The position numbers and the translations under genes were made by a program. The notes beneath the pieces are model-generated. The model saw nothing but the letters and a program-made list of their open reading frames with translations. It did not search any database and had not been told where the DNA came from. This document shows, one piece after another, positions 32,401 to 44,120 of a stretch of DNA of 64,000 nt. Numbering within the stretch: position 1 is the first letter of the stretch; each line of letters begins with the position of its first letter. Source of the stretch: Tubiluchus corallicola (taxonomy: Eukaryota; Priapulida; Priapulimorpha; Priapulimorphida; Tubiluchidae); the NCBI GenBank assembly GCA_030141605.1, contig JAQGDQ010000021.1:1014347-1078346 (forward strand), in the 5' to 3' direction.

Positions 32401-35400
32401 ATAATCTACTGATAAAGCTACTTAAAGCTATAATGCCATTTTTACTTGCAATACTGTTTTTTTGCTTTCTGTGCATTAATGTAGGTAGCAATAACCAATC
32501 ACTATTATAGTACTCAATATTATATGTGAATTTACATACAAATGCAGCAACAGTTACATGCTTTATAAACCAAAGAACTACAAAAATGTTTCCATTTCTG
32601 CCACCTACTGGTTTGCACTTATTTAACAAGAATGGCTTACCTCATCAAAGATTTCAATGTAGACTGATGTTATACCAGGATTAACATAACTGTAATGAAA
32701 CGAGAAGAATTATTGTTGCAAAGACAGCATAGAAGTACATGTTGAAGAATGTAAGTTAAAAAAACACAAGACAAAAATAAATGTTGCTTAAAGTTCGATT
32801 ATCTGATTACCCCATTAAGCTGATCAGCTTTTTTTACTGAAAAGGTATGCTGTCAATGTTCCATAGTAGGAAAGAAAAGCCCATTACAATTTTGCTTCTA
32901 TATAGAAAAAATCTATATAGGAAAATCAATAATGATTTTATTACTATGTTACCATCACCTGTTGTTATACATTACTATCATCGTGTAAGACAAGCTAGCC
33001 CAGACAAATGTATATGATGGGTACAAACACATAAAATAAAGATGTCAGCATTATGTACACAAAATTATCAACATACTGCTTCACAAATTAAATGACCTTC
33101 AAGGGTTCAGCATACCATTGAACAGTTTTATGCCAGCGAGGATTTTTGCCACCATTGTGATCAGTCGGGGTTTCAAAAACAGAATGTCCAATCCTGATTC
33201 TACAGTATGGATCCATTTTCAAGTAACTGTAATTCTTTGCCAATTTTGCCTAAAATAAATGACAAATACAATGCACAAGCAAGTTTTAATGACAAGTGTT
33301 TTACATACTACAAGCAGTCATGTGTTATAATTTTGCCATAAAGCAGCACTTAACGTTAATGCTAGGCTCAAATCATATGTTTGTCCATAGTGTCCATACC
33401 TTCTTTAATGCAGTGTATGCAATTTAAGAAATAAATATTAGCAACAAGGTACACTGCGTGAACGTTTTAATGTGACGTCACTGGTATTTGGGGGTTTGTT
33501 GCCAATTTGACTTAAAGCTAGGCTTACTCGCTTAATTCTTTTATAATAACGACCTCATTTGGCACTCACAAATATGCAATTTGTAGTACTTTGAAACTTT
33601 GTCACTGCTTAAACATCCTGCTTAAATTATGAAGTTACTGTTTTGCTACTTGAAGTTTTAATTTCGTACAAATGTAATTGCTGTTCTGTAAACTTTTGTG
33701 TCTGAAAAAGCACAATCAGTTTATCTGCTGATTAGACATTAAGTGTCATGTTGTTTACAAAAGAGAGTTGTTGTTCTACGTAAGCTGCTGTTGCTGGAGT
33801 GATGGGCTAAAATGCTTGATGTAATTTTCGCCATTTTTCCAATGATAAACAGTAAAATCTGTATAATTTGGGTGACAAGAGCAAAACAAACTGTGCAAGT
33901 TGTGCGATAAATCAAGTTCGGCAAAAACGCATTTTTGTGCAGTCCTTTCTCAGTGGATGCACTGTGTGCTTGTGCATGGCTATTTCTTGAAATTAGAGCC
34001 TGCTTAATGCATAAATGTTATTTAGTTCGCTTTAAAATGATTAATTGTTGATGTCAGTGACATCACACCAAAACTAATGCTGTGCAGCCTATTTTTGTCT
34101 GTACAAATCTTTTAATTAGTTTTTAAATATATGGTTGTCATCAATGCCTAAACTACATTGTGACACCCAATAATATTTCGCCTTCAGTGCTGCTTTAAAG
34201 CTTGAACAGTTTATTAATTCAAGCTCCCTAGAACCATTTTCCTCACAGATAATGTAGTAGATTCAAACTATGGAGCGCATACCAATGTCAAACTATGAAA
34301 CAACTCTTCTTAGAATATTAGGATGAAAAAAACACTTAGTCCTACTGGTGGACATTTTACCAAAAAGAAAGTTATCTTACAATTACGGTTGCTTGAGGCT
34401 GTACAAAAATACCTGCACGATAGTAATACTCAATCTACCAGTCGTCCCCTGTGGCACTGCACCCTGCGCCATGCCACCCGTTGCAGCAAATTGTTGCTGA
34501 TACAAGGCTTGTGCAACTTGTTCATCAATCTCACTTTGGCTTGGACCAATGCGAAGGAATTCATCTGGCAACGTTCCGTTATTCGGCAAATAGCACTTAT
34601 AAATTAAATGATAAATTTTAGTACACTGTTACAAGGAACACTGAGTGCTGAAACTCAGTTACTAGTAAAATAATTTGCATAAATTTGAGAATGGCAAGGT
34701 GTGTGGGTGTGAATATCTCTAGTACGAGTTTCTGGAAAAAATCCGACACTAAATTAAAAGTAATTGCAAAATAAATGTACTACAGGTAGTCACCAGACAG
34801 AACCCATAATGGTCATTAGTTGATGACTGCCTGTAGTGATGACATCCATTCACGGTAATTAAAACATGAAAAGTGAGAAAAGTGCATAATTCCTTACACA
34901 CTTATGGACAAGAAAACTTTCTTCATAAATAAAGCTTAAAAAATTCATCATGAAATCCTCTCACTTACAGTCTTACACGATGTCTTATTACATACAGGGC
35001 TTACATTAGCAGCAACGTTGTAGAACACTTGTAAATTTCAATTCTCGTGATAACCATTAGGAACAGCCACAGTCTAGATTGACTTAGCTTGAAACAATGT
35101 TTAGTTTAGATTGAAACAAGTTTAGTTTGAAACAATATTATGTAAAGTTTGAAAAAAATCAGAGCATTCCTATTACACACTTCTCTAACCAAACAAAAGT
35201 ATAAACTACTTTATCTTGTCATTAAGATTAATAATATGAATAATGTGTTTTTGATGAGCCAGTGGTACACACTGGGATGGTGATATAATGACGTTTTATC
35301 AGTTGGCATGAACAGTTTAAGAATTTTTTTTTGAGTTGCCTAAAACAGGTAAGCATAGTGCTAAGTAATATAACTTTGTACGGAATGTAAATATATATCT

Positions 35401-35787
35401 AATTTTCATTGTGCTTGTGCCACCATTTTATATGCTTGTTACTAAAGCATCTCGTTATCTGTGATGCATGTTTTAACACAGCTTGTTTGAAAATGGAAGA
35501 ATTATATATATCACAAATGGTATATGTTATTTTAAGAACGAGCCTGTCATACACGAAATGGACGCTGTCAGATTATGCACAAATTCCACCAATCATGAAA
35601 AAGTCTGGAACTTTATGCAAATATCAACATATGACAACTTAAATTTATTATCGTTATCATTCTGGGAAACGCACATGAAGCAAAAGCATAAATAAGAGGC
35701 AAATCTTTAACAGAACGCTGAGGTTAACTTTAGAAATGTAAACTGAATTATTTTTACCCGCTGTCGTCGTTCAGCAGCAGAAGACAT
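29333..35787 (-). CDS. TOLLIP: Toll-interacting protein (TOLLIP orthologue)
   Basis: Eight coding exons (35787-35758, 34595-34413, 33249-33116, 32689-32641, 32076-31924, 30621-30528, 29725-29610, 29446-29333) join in phase into 290 aa, close to the 274 aa of human TOLLIP. The family is an endosomal and autophagy adaptor that binds phosphoinositides, ubiquitin, Tom1 and IL-1/Toll receptor components. The N-terminal Tom1-binding region contains [12 protein letters not shown] (human LPQDFLRITPTQ). The C2 domain runs from about residue 61 to 180 with [40 protein letters not shown] and [14 protein letters not shown]-like blocks. A Pro/Tyr/Gln-rich linker follows. The C-terminal CUE domain (~residues 250-288) keeps the ubiquitin-contacting MFPDMD and the ALLQM dileucine. 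YIEI in the C2 domain matches the position of a proposed Atg8-interacting motif. All splice sites are GT/AG. I am very sure of this call. Confidence 0.97.
29610..29725 (-). CDS. TOLLIP: TOLLIP coding exon 7
   Basis: Linker with a five-glutamine run encoded by a CAG-rich stretch (about 29666-29686), leading into TEEDVNQ, which corresponds to human SEEDLKAIQ at the start of the CUE domain. Acceptor GATTTAG, donor CAG|GTAACA. Confidence 0.93.
29948..30060 (+). repeat. tRNA-derived SINE-like fragment in TOLLIP intron 6
   Basis: TTAACTTAGTGG near 29951 resembles an A box and GGTTCAAAAGTC at 30035-30046 a B box. Between them sits a perfect 8-bp stem-loop (CTCACTGA ... TCAGTGAG, 29996-30021). A-to-B spacing is far longer than in a tRNA, so this is a derived repeat, not a tRNA gene. 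Confidence 0.35.
30528..30621 (-). CDS. TOLLIP: TOLLIP coding exon 6
   Basis: Encodes a Pro/Tyr/Val-rich linker ([20 protein letters not shown]...). Human TOLLIP has a similar AAMVMPPQPVVLMP stretch. Acceptor TTCAAG, donor C|GTGAGT. Confidence 0.93.
31924..32076 (-). CDS. TOLLIP: TOLLIP coding exon 5
   Basis: 51 codons beginning [18 protein letters not shown] and ending [10 protein letters not shown], the end of the C2 domain. Acceptor TTCCAG, donor ACT|GTAAGC. Confidence 0.97.
32641..32689 (-). CDS. TOLLIP: TOLLIP coding exon 4
   Basis: 49 nt encoding [16 protein letters not shown] after the split Cys codon. Acceptor TTACAG, donor GAG|GTAAGC. Confidence 0.96.
33116..33249 (-). CDS. TOLLIP: TOLLIP coding exon 3
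   Basis: Encodes [20 protein letters not shown] and [20 protein letters not shown], the core of the C2 domain. Acceptor TTTTAG, donor TG|GTATGC (phase 2). Confidence 0.97.
33473..33480. promoter_or_regulatory. CRE-like palindrome TGACGTCA in TOLLIP intron 2
   Basis: Perfect CREB/ATF core, extended to GTGACGTCAC. A possible intronic enhancer element, though a single motif is weak evidence. Confidence 0.2.
34413..34595 (-). CDS. TOLLIP: TOLLIP coding exon 2
   Basis: 61 codons, acceptor TTATAAG, donor CAG|GTATTT. Encodes the Tom1-binding region (LPDEFLRIG), a Gln/Gly/Ala-rich linker and the first C2 strand (GRLSITIVQ). Confidence 0.95.
35758..35787 (-). CDS. TOLLIP: TOLLIP coding exon 1
   Basis: Encodes [10 protein letters not shown], phase 0, donor CGG|GTAAAA. 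This short N-terminus is the least conserved part. The ATG is chosen because it opens the only frame spliced into exon 2. Confidence 0.85.
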
Positions 35788-37167
35788 GATTTGGAAGAAG
35801 GTTTCTAGGTCTATACTCTACATGCAAAAACCTATAAAAAGAGAATAAATTAATGTTAAGAGGCACTAGTGCTTGGTTACGAATCCACTTTGCTTCCTAT
35901 GGAATGTAGAGTAGTAATAAGTAAAAATTAGAAATCGCAATAGTTATTGTAAAAAAGATAACGACTGATATTCCTACTATGTATGGCAATTGGAAATGTT
36001 TTAAGGCAATTTCAAGCAGATAAAATTATTCTAGAAACAAAACAATACTTTTACCACCTCCTACAGTAAGTTGTTCAAAGTTCTCATCAAAGAAAAAGAA
36101 ATGCCATTGGCAGTCACACACAAAATCAGCATAAGTATGTCAACAGCTAGTTTCTCAAAAAATTACTTAATTTTTAGAACTAGTCTGAAAAACTAGCAAC
36201 ATACTTGTGTGACCAGTTTTGTTAACAGCCTTTCCAGGACCATCTGATGCATAAAATTTATCATTCAACTGACGTTTTGTCACCAGAGACTTATGAAACA
36301 AACACTATCTGGAAAGGTGATTCGAAACTTGACTGTGGTTTCAAAAAATACAAAAGACGGATACAATGGGGATGGTAGAACCAGTATGGAAATTTGTATG
36401 TAAATGCAATTAAATAAGTCAAACCTAAAAGTTGTACTATATACATGTGTCGGAGGTAAAGTAATGCACTAACCCATGTAACGCAATCGCACTCTCCAAA
36501 GCAAGTGCGGTACATGAGATACCCAAGCACATGAATTTCATTATACGTGAAATTATAATAATAAAAACATTAGAAGAGCTTTACTTGTAAAATGTTGTGG
36601 CGCTTGAATAAGTTGCTACTGATCACATTTAATGCTGTTTTATCTGAGTGCTCACTGTACAAATCAGTGATCTAAAAACTTGAATTATTTATCTTGTCTG
36701 ACTCATTATAATGACAATAATGTAATGTTTCTGTTAATACCAAAAAAATAATTTAACTTGAAAAGTAGCTAGGCAAATTTCGTTATATAGTAGATTATTA
36801 GACTCACGGTTAATAGACTCAGTTGCTTAAATGGCTCAAAAACACCTGGAACGGGCGCTCCTATTCAAATGTATACAAAAACTGTCGGTAATTGACTCAA
36901 ATAATTCCACATAATTGACTCAATATTTTTCTTAACATACTTAAAATAAGACACTTGTGTGTGACCAAAGAGCTCTTACTGCTTTTATGCTATCTTTACA
37001 TCGATTCTGTGCACTGTGTACAGAAGCTGTACCTACTGTAATAATATTCTTGCTGACAAGATAAACTGTCTATGAGTAAAAATTACTCTGCAGTCTAGCC
37101 TTGTTCAGCAGCAGAATATAATAGTAGTGAAGTGAAACAATATTACAGTAAGTCAGTTACTGAAGTC

Positions 37168-37369
37168 ATGTTGTGCATCCTGATGTCATCAGTGGTAAAG
37201 ACGATACAAAATTAATATCCAAACCAAATTTTAATATTGCTCACCCAACTAGCTCAGAACTAATGATTATGTTGTGTATCCTGATGTCATCAGTGGTAAA
37301 GATGATACAAAATTAATATCCAAAACAAATTTTAATATTACTCACCCAACTAGCTCAGAATTAATGATT
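37168..37369. repeat. Two-copy tandem duplication, 101-bp unit
   Basis: Both copies contain CATCCTGATGTCATCAGTGG-like starts and CTCACCCAACTAGCTCAGAA ends, with about six differences. Confidence 0.9.
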
Positions 37370-38559
37370 ATTTTACTGAATGTAAAATTTATATTTAATT
37401 AATGAAAGTATAATTACTTATATTTACATTTTAAATTATTATTATTATTAAATAAGCAGGGATAACAGACTCAGCCACAAAGGTAAACTCGGCTCAATTC
37501 CTGACCAGATTCTTGTGTGTTACTTGGGCATCCCATGTACTGCATCTGCTACTTGGGCCAGCCTATCTACCATATGCATTACATGGGTTAGCCTATGTAT
37601 CACACAGTGCGCTACTTGGTCTAGTGCGTTACTTTGCACAAACAAAATGAAAATTATAATTCTTTTTAAGGAGTAACTGAACATTACCTTAATCAGGCTA
37701 ATGTGAAGAAAGCAAAAATGCTTGATAAAGTGTAAACAAAAATAAATATTGAACTTGAAGTTATAAAAAATCAGTAATGTAAATATTATCGTTGATAACT
37801 TAACAGTATCATACCATAGAAAATAAATATATTTCACTCTGAAACCACGAACTTTCTTGGGATACCAATAAATTGAAACAATGCAACTACAATTTGGTAA
37901 ATGCTTATTCATTAAGGACTAGTACAAAATATCATATTTCTGATTATAAATTGAAACCAAATACTTCACAGTGACAAAAACATTAAGTCAAAAACCTAGT
38001 ACAAGGTTGATTATACACGAAATGCTTAAACAGGTGTTGTAGATGAATTTCCTAAAAAGTGGTGGTTGCCACAGATAAATTACAACTCAGTGTATGAACA
38101 ACCAGAATAGGAGATTAAATATTTACTATTTAACTCTGCTCTTTTATGTTTGAAGATGACAAGAGAGTTAATTCCCAGTCTCGCTCATTTACGCAGAACC
38201 AAAATTGGCAATACGGGAGCTATTCGAAAAAAGGCGTTTTGTGCAGGTGGGATGCCGTGACTTGCTCTGCAAGTCATAAATACTGTTTTGCATTCATTTA
38301 AGATTTTTCACAAATTTGTCGAATACACTCAAACGGTTGCTATTTAATTATACTGAAAAATTTAACTAATTAACTGTAGTGCGCTTACTTGAAGTTGAAC
38401 TAGGGCTTCTAAACAATGTCTAACTAGGTGAACAAACTGACAATGTTTTCTTTTCTTAACTCCTTTACTGGTAAAATAAATAAAAAGAGTGCTCCTTTTG
38501 TTTAAAATCGGCCATGCCAAATGTCAGTTTTTCTAGAAGAAGTTCTTTTCCTATTATTG

Positions 38560-38610
38560 CATATTATTATTATTATTATTGCTATTATTATTATTATTAT
38601 TAATACTATC
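38560..38610. repeat. (ATT)n microsatellite
   Basis: Interrupted TTATTATTATTATT tract just left of the Helitron-like ends. Confidence 0.85.
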
Positions 38611-38655
38611 ACTATTATTGTTGTTATCGTATATATTAATTTCGCTGGTAATATA

Positions 38656-38712
38656 TTGCATTGTTGATTATAAGTGTATTTATGCCAAAATTTGTTGCGG
38701 GTCCTTTGCTAG
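38656..38712 (+). mobile_element. Second, solitary Helitron-like 3' end
   Basis: This segment is ~85% similar to the 3' terminus of the Helitron-like element at 38799-39489 (both read GATTATAARTGTATTTAT ... CTTTGCTAG followed by T). It carries a weaker hairpin (CAAA-A-TTTG). It may be the end of a neighbouring or nested copy. Confidence 0.45.
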
Positions 38713-38798
38713 TCTGTATATTAATTTTCCTGGTATATATATATATATATATATAAGATTCGAGGCTACAGCTTCGACGGCGGCACAATTTGCGGCGA

Positions 38799-39489
38799 TC
38801 TATATATCAAACGGAAGGTCTCGATCTAGTGTCGTGCCATTGGGGATTTATTATTAATAATTTGCCATTATTATTATTTTTATTTTTGAAATCGGGTCCA
38901 CCGGGACGAACAGGGGGCAAATAACCTCCAAAAATGGCCATTTTCGGCCGTTTTTTGCAAAACTTATACCTTTTATTTCTGGAGAACGGAAATGGGCCGA
39001 TGGTGGTGCTGGCTATGGATAGATAGCCAGTTCAGCGGTGGGTGCAGTAGGCGTACATAGAATTCGCGAGAGGGCCACAGCGTCCCGTAACGGACATTTT
39101 CCCGGACCCAACTCGCGATTTTTTCTAAATTTTGACCAAACAGCCTAAGGAAAAAACGTTCTAGCGGCGCCTAGTAGGACTCTCGAAAGGAGATATATGG
39201 CTCTTTGGAAAGAGAAAGAACAGGGCTACACGATGATGCGTCCACCAAGAGGAGTGATGATGAGTTAATAAGATGTTCTGTTTTTGGCAATTTTCGCTTG
39301 GAAAACTGCTGACGCAAAGCCATTATTCTGACGTCATGTATTATACTCTGCTTATAAATTTATAGCTTTAATTCAGTAAAAGCTGCTGTTCGCTTTGCGT
39401 TGTAAATGAGGATGTATGTATGTAGGCTGTTCGCGTATTATTGATTATAAATGTATTTATACGCAAATTTTTTGCGGGGTCTTTGCTAG
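38799..39489 (+). mobile_element. Non-autonomous Helitron-like element
   Basis: The 691-bp segment starts with TC (TCTATATATCAAACGGAAGG) after an A and ends with CTAG before a T, the A/T insertion rule of Helitrons. A perfect 6-bp hairpin (CGCAAA, loop TTT, TTTGCG at 39462-39476) lies nine bases before CTAG, the standard Helitron 3' structure. There are no terminal inverted repeats, target-site duplication, or Rep/helicase ORF. The body is clearly richer in GC than its flanks. The 5' boundary is less certain than the 3' boundary, because similar sequence precedes it. Confidence 0.6.
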
Positions 39490-39939
39490 TCATCATCATC
39501 ATCATCATTATTATTATTATTATTACTGCACATTACATTTCGGTTTTTCAGTGTAGCGTGAAAGGTTACAGCAAGAAATCTTGTCCTACTGTGTGAATCG
39601 CACCTGTCCCAGTTATCATAATCACCGCAGCTACTGCCGTCGCATGAGGACATCTGCACACTACGAAAAAGCCCTATTATTTATGAAATTTTTGACCTGT
39701 AGCTAGTGTTGGATGAGTTGGATTAGAGGAAGCGAGAAAATGAATCTTTTAAAATATATAATATATTATTTGTTTAATCAACCGTTTTTCATACATCAGA
39801 AACCCGTTGAAAACATTTTGCAAACAAGCGGCCTCAACAGAGTCAAATTAACTAAGTTATGTTGCAAAATGGTGTCATACCCCAACGGAATCCAAATGAT
39901 ACCTTATACAAACAGTCTATGTATCGAAATTATTCACGT

Positions 39940-40293
39940 TGTATCCATATGTCCAAACGACCTAATTTAGTCAAAATTATTTTGTGTCCAAATGCCTTAT
40001 GTATCCATATGTCCTATGTGTCCAAATTACCTGGTGTCCAAATGCATGTGTCCAAATTACCTTGCGTTCAAGTGCAAGTGTTTTATCTGCCAAATTTTAC
40101 CTGGTGTTCGAATGTCCTGTGTCTAAATTACATCGTGTGTCCAAATGACCTTGTGTCCAAATTAGCTCGTTTCCAAATTACCTTATGTCCAAAGGCTGCA
40201 TCGAAATAACCTACGTGTCCAAAACTTTCAATGTCCAATTAACTTATGCATACAAAATGTGTGTGTCAAAGTAGTCTGTGTCCAAACTCCTGT
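39940..40293. repeat. Minisatellite based on GTGTCCAAATTACCT
   Basis: About 350 bp of loosely repeated 14-22-bp units sharing TGTCCAAAT. The long plus-strand frame across it is a by-product of the repeat. Confidence 0.85.
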
Positions 40294-40680
40294 AATCAAT
40301 TTTTTTTTCGGGTAAACACCATCAATGCACCTCAGTGAGAAAGAAGGCAAGGGTATTCCCGTATAACAGTAATCTTGATGATCACACTGTTACTGAGTAG
40401 AAGATGGTCATACTCATCCTATTATAATCCTTTTATAAAAGATACCAATCCTTTTATAATCACTAACTTAATGATGACTACCCAGCTATCTATGAAGAAC
40501 TACCAAATAAGCAGCACATTTTATATATAATTACGAAGGCACAAATCCAATTGCAGCTCAATGGACAAGAACACGGCAAATTCATTGCTGCAAGATTGGA
40601 AACCACACTGTCTTGGGGGAAAACACTAGAGCCAGAAAACCAAGGTAAAAAACAATAGGGCTTATGCAAGACTGCGATCC

Positions 40681-41000
40681 TATGTTTACAGATAACGACA
40701 TTTTATATGATGTTGAGAAATATTACAGAGGGGCGGAAACAGAAAGATTCAAAACTAAACCAGGAAAGTGATATCCCTGTTGAAAATAAAATTTAAAACC
40801 AGTGAAGATTTAATGTCGGCTATTGAAAATGGAATAGCTGTGGGCCAAATGATATGCAGTGTAGAGAAGTTCAGGTATAAGCGCAGACCATTAAGATGTT
40901 TTCACTGCCAAAAATACAAACATGCTGTTTCCTGGTGTAGAAACAATGTTAAATGTGGAAAATAATCTGGTAACCACTACACAACGCTTATTTACTTGCT
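40681..41000 (+). pseudogene. Dead non-LTR retrotransposon ORF1 (gag) remnant with zinc knuckle
   Basis: The frame at 40768-40965 encodes VGQMICSVEKF then RCFHCQKYKHAVSWC, a CX2CX4HX4C zinc knuckle (40897-40938) preceded by basic residues, as in ORF1 proteins of Jockey/I-type non-LTR retrotransposons. A TAA follows KCGK and the frame continues SGNHYTTL, the expected second knuckle region, so the stop is a disabling change. Upstream similarity (YYRGAETERFKTKPGK) is in another frame, showing a frameshift. No reverse transcriptase is seen. Confidence 0.6.
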
Positions 41001-42705
41001 TATTTATTAATATTGATAATATAGGTCCTGCGTGTGCTTTGATAATGTATAATCAAATCCTGTTTTATTTAGCATTTTATATATAAATGCAAGCGTAACA
41101 TACGTATCGAGCATCTAGCCTTACTATAATATTGTAAAGTTTGGGCGGTAGAAACCTTTTATTGCATTTTCCTTATTTGATTTCTTTATGAAATACTGTT
41201 TGGCATCAGTAGATCTTTATCTAATTAAAATTTCTTTTAAAAGCAATAATCAGTTTTTGACATTTATTTAGCAAATTTTGGTTGTCTTGATTAAATCATG
41301 CTTAATAAAAAAAAATCTACTACATGGTGAAAGGTATTTTTTCTGTTAGTGTTTGGGCTGTGCTTACAAGTTTACAACTGCTGTATCACATTGCAAATTT
41401 TATATTTTAATATTTGATTGCGTTAGCGCATGCTAACCTCAGATGACATGAGTAGTGCATTCGTCCTGAAGAAGATACTGTATACTGCTATAACTACTAC
41501 ACCTACTGCCCTGAAAAAAACTACAGTTACTGTTATTAGGTATACTGTTCAGAACAAAACTACGGCTACTACATCTCAAGAAAAAGATTGTGTCTACTAC
41601 CACTGCGGAAATTGGCATTTAGAATATAATGATTAGCGTCTACAGAAGACGCATCAGCAGACATACCACCCTAATATGAAATGCTTCAAACTCCCCAAAC
41701 TTCATCTGTTTAGAATTGTTAATCCTATGAAAGTACCTCGCCCTCTAAAACATGTATCTATATGCTACTAATAAAGACCATTTACTTAGAAATTGACAAA
41801 AGAAATTTTTGTTCATTAATACTGATATATTTGATATACTTAATGAAACTTTCACCGTATGGATAGAAGAGGAGGCAGAGAACAAGGAAGAGGCCGCAAT
41901 GGGGAGAGAGTGTACCAGGAGTTTCCCCCGTCCAATAATCACAGCTTCTTCAGAATTTTCACTCTGCGTCGTCACCTCTGTTTGGAGCTACTGCACAGGT
42001 CCACGCTACTGGCCATGATGGAGTCGTGCCGGAAACAGTTTGGGAACTCTGGCAGTGGATGTGGAGGCAGAGGACGAGATAGATGTCGTAAAAGCTAATA
42101 AGGCGAAATTTGTATATATGTATATATTTGTATATACAAATATATTTTGTATTCTGTAAGATTCTCGAAACAAGATCCAAAGTAGTCTTTTAAGAAATGC
42201 AAAAGTAGTTTTTTACAGAAAATTATAGCATCTAGTCAACTTTTACATCACGTTCGTAATACATGTACTGAAATATCACAATATTAAAGACAATCATAAT
42301 TTATTATCTCAAGCTTATCATAATTTGCCTGTGTAACGTGTAATAACATTTAACTGATAATGTGTAGCATGCTTTCATAAAGTGCAATAATTGATTAGGG
42401 CTTCATCAAACTTGCACATTATATTTGACAAAATTTAAGGTACAATTTTTAAAAATGTTCTTATCATGAACATGGAATGGATCTTTCGAGTAGTTCTTTA
42501 TGCTGTTTTGCTTCTTGTTAAATTAAAAACCAATTTTATAATAGGCATGTAAAGCTTTTGCGTAGTAGAAGTTGCTACATTTCTTTTGTTTAATGTATTT
42601 ATCTACAGTTTACATTGTATTTACATAGTATATAGATGACTATTTATTTTTAATAGACAAATAATATGTAAATATTTCTTCTTCAGTGCGTCACATACAG
42701 CGATT

Positions 42706-42840
42706 ACATCATCAGCGTCCACGCAGAATCAGAGAAAAATTTGAAAAATAAAAATAATTTAATTGTGTAGATGCAAATTATTTTCACTTTCCACTTTTTT
42801 TTGGTTCTGCGTGGACACTGATGTTGTGATCTCAGTATAG
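42706..42840. repeat. Imperfect inverted repeat, ~23-bp arms
   Basis: ACATCATCAGCGTCCACGCA at the left and TGCGTGGACACTGATGTTGT at the right pair with two mismatches across an AT-rich spacer of about 85 bp. Possible MITE remnant or stem-loop. Confidence 0.6.
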
Positions 42841-42916
42841 ACGTTTGAAAAACCATTGTGGAAATTTTAGAGAATAATTCAACATGCATTTGTTAAATAA
42901 ATTGCACATGTGTACT

Positions 42917-43318
42917 CAGGGGCATATTAACCAATAGGGTAACTAGGCCATAGCCTAGGGCGCCAAGGTTTGAGGGGCGTCACGTTTTAGAAAAAAATCG
43001 TATTCTCTTTAGGAAATATTCACGTTAAGGGCACATAAAATAAAACACCCTATAGGCAGTTACTTAATGCAGCTTTCATACAAGTGCCACATAACGAACA
43101 GGCGCAAGGTATTACAGAACAAGCAGTTGCGCGGCCTGCTTAAATATAAGCATTACGCAAATGCATGTAATTAATAATGATCACGTAAAAACTAGGTTAA
43201 TAGTGTTTCTAATACACCACAAGTAATTGTTTAAGCTGCTCATTACATAAACAACCATAAATTGACAATAGAGATGGGCGGGACAGAACTATCAGCCTAG
43301 GGCGTCATAAAGTCTTAA
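42917..43318. repeat. Interspersed-repeat candidate
   Basis: The left end (GGCCATAGCCTAGGGCGCCA, then GAGGGGCGTCA) and right end (ATCAGCCTAGGGCGTCA) share the GC-rich word AGCCTAGGGCG in otherwise AT-rich DNA. The composition break and repeated core suggest a mobile-element remnant. The type is not identified. Confidence 0.3.
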
Positions 43319-44120
43319 CACAATTAAAAAGCAATTAACACAAATGAATCAGAAAAATACACCCAAAAAACAATAAAAGTGTCCAGTACGCATCACTAAA
43401 TGCATTTATGTGTACGTTCGTGATTTAAGTATCATTATAAGGCTGTATAACAAGTTTCTGTGCTCTGTGACCACAGACTGCAGACACACGTGTTGATCCA
43501 TCGGATACCAACCAGATGACGATGTAACGTGGATCATGTCGCAAAACACCTGGAAAAATTTCCATAGAAAATCTGTCTCACTCAAACTTGTGAATAATTT
43601 TCTCTTGATGTGTTCCTGTACCTAATGCTCAACTGGTATCCTTGATGCAGCATTGCAAGTGTCTTCTTCACTATTATACTGAGACAACATCAATAATGCC
43701 ACCTGTGGATTTAAATTTAATTTCAATAATTCGTTTGGTAAGCATTACAACTGGGCAACCCTTCAAGTGTAGAATGCAAAATGTGTCACGGCTGACACGC
43801 GTAAAACGAACCTGTAAGAATTACACTAGCCATGTAGAAAGACTGTAACTAATTTCTGTTCGCATACCTGGAAAATAAAAAGTCAATGAGGAAAAAACGG
43901 GTAACGAGAAGTAACTTCATGTATGAACTCTATTTTGTGCAATGCTAACAGAGAGTGTCAAGGAAATGATCCATGAATAAAGCCAGTCATTTATCATACA
44001 AAATATCAGTTTAAATGGGTCGCTCATTTTGTAAAGACATAAAAGATATTTTAGCTGCTGCGATTGACGAGGATATTTAACTTCAGTTCTGAGTTGGCAA
44101 GGAGACACTAGTTTTTATGA

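Noticed and set aside
39859-40209. 116-codon plus-strand frame
   Set aside because: It follows the GTGTCCAAAT minisatellite and encodes only its translation.
41809-42098. Overlapping Gly/Arg-rich and acidic plus-strand frames near 41.9 kb
   Set aside because: No domain, no conserved motif and no splice-linked partner, so I could not support a gene or a known element.
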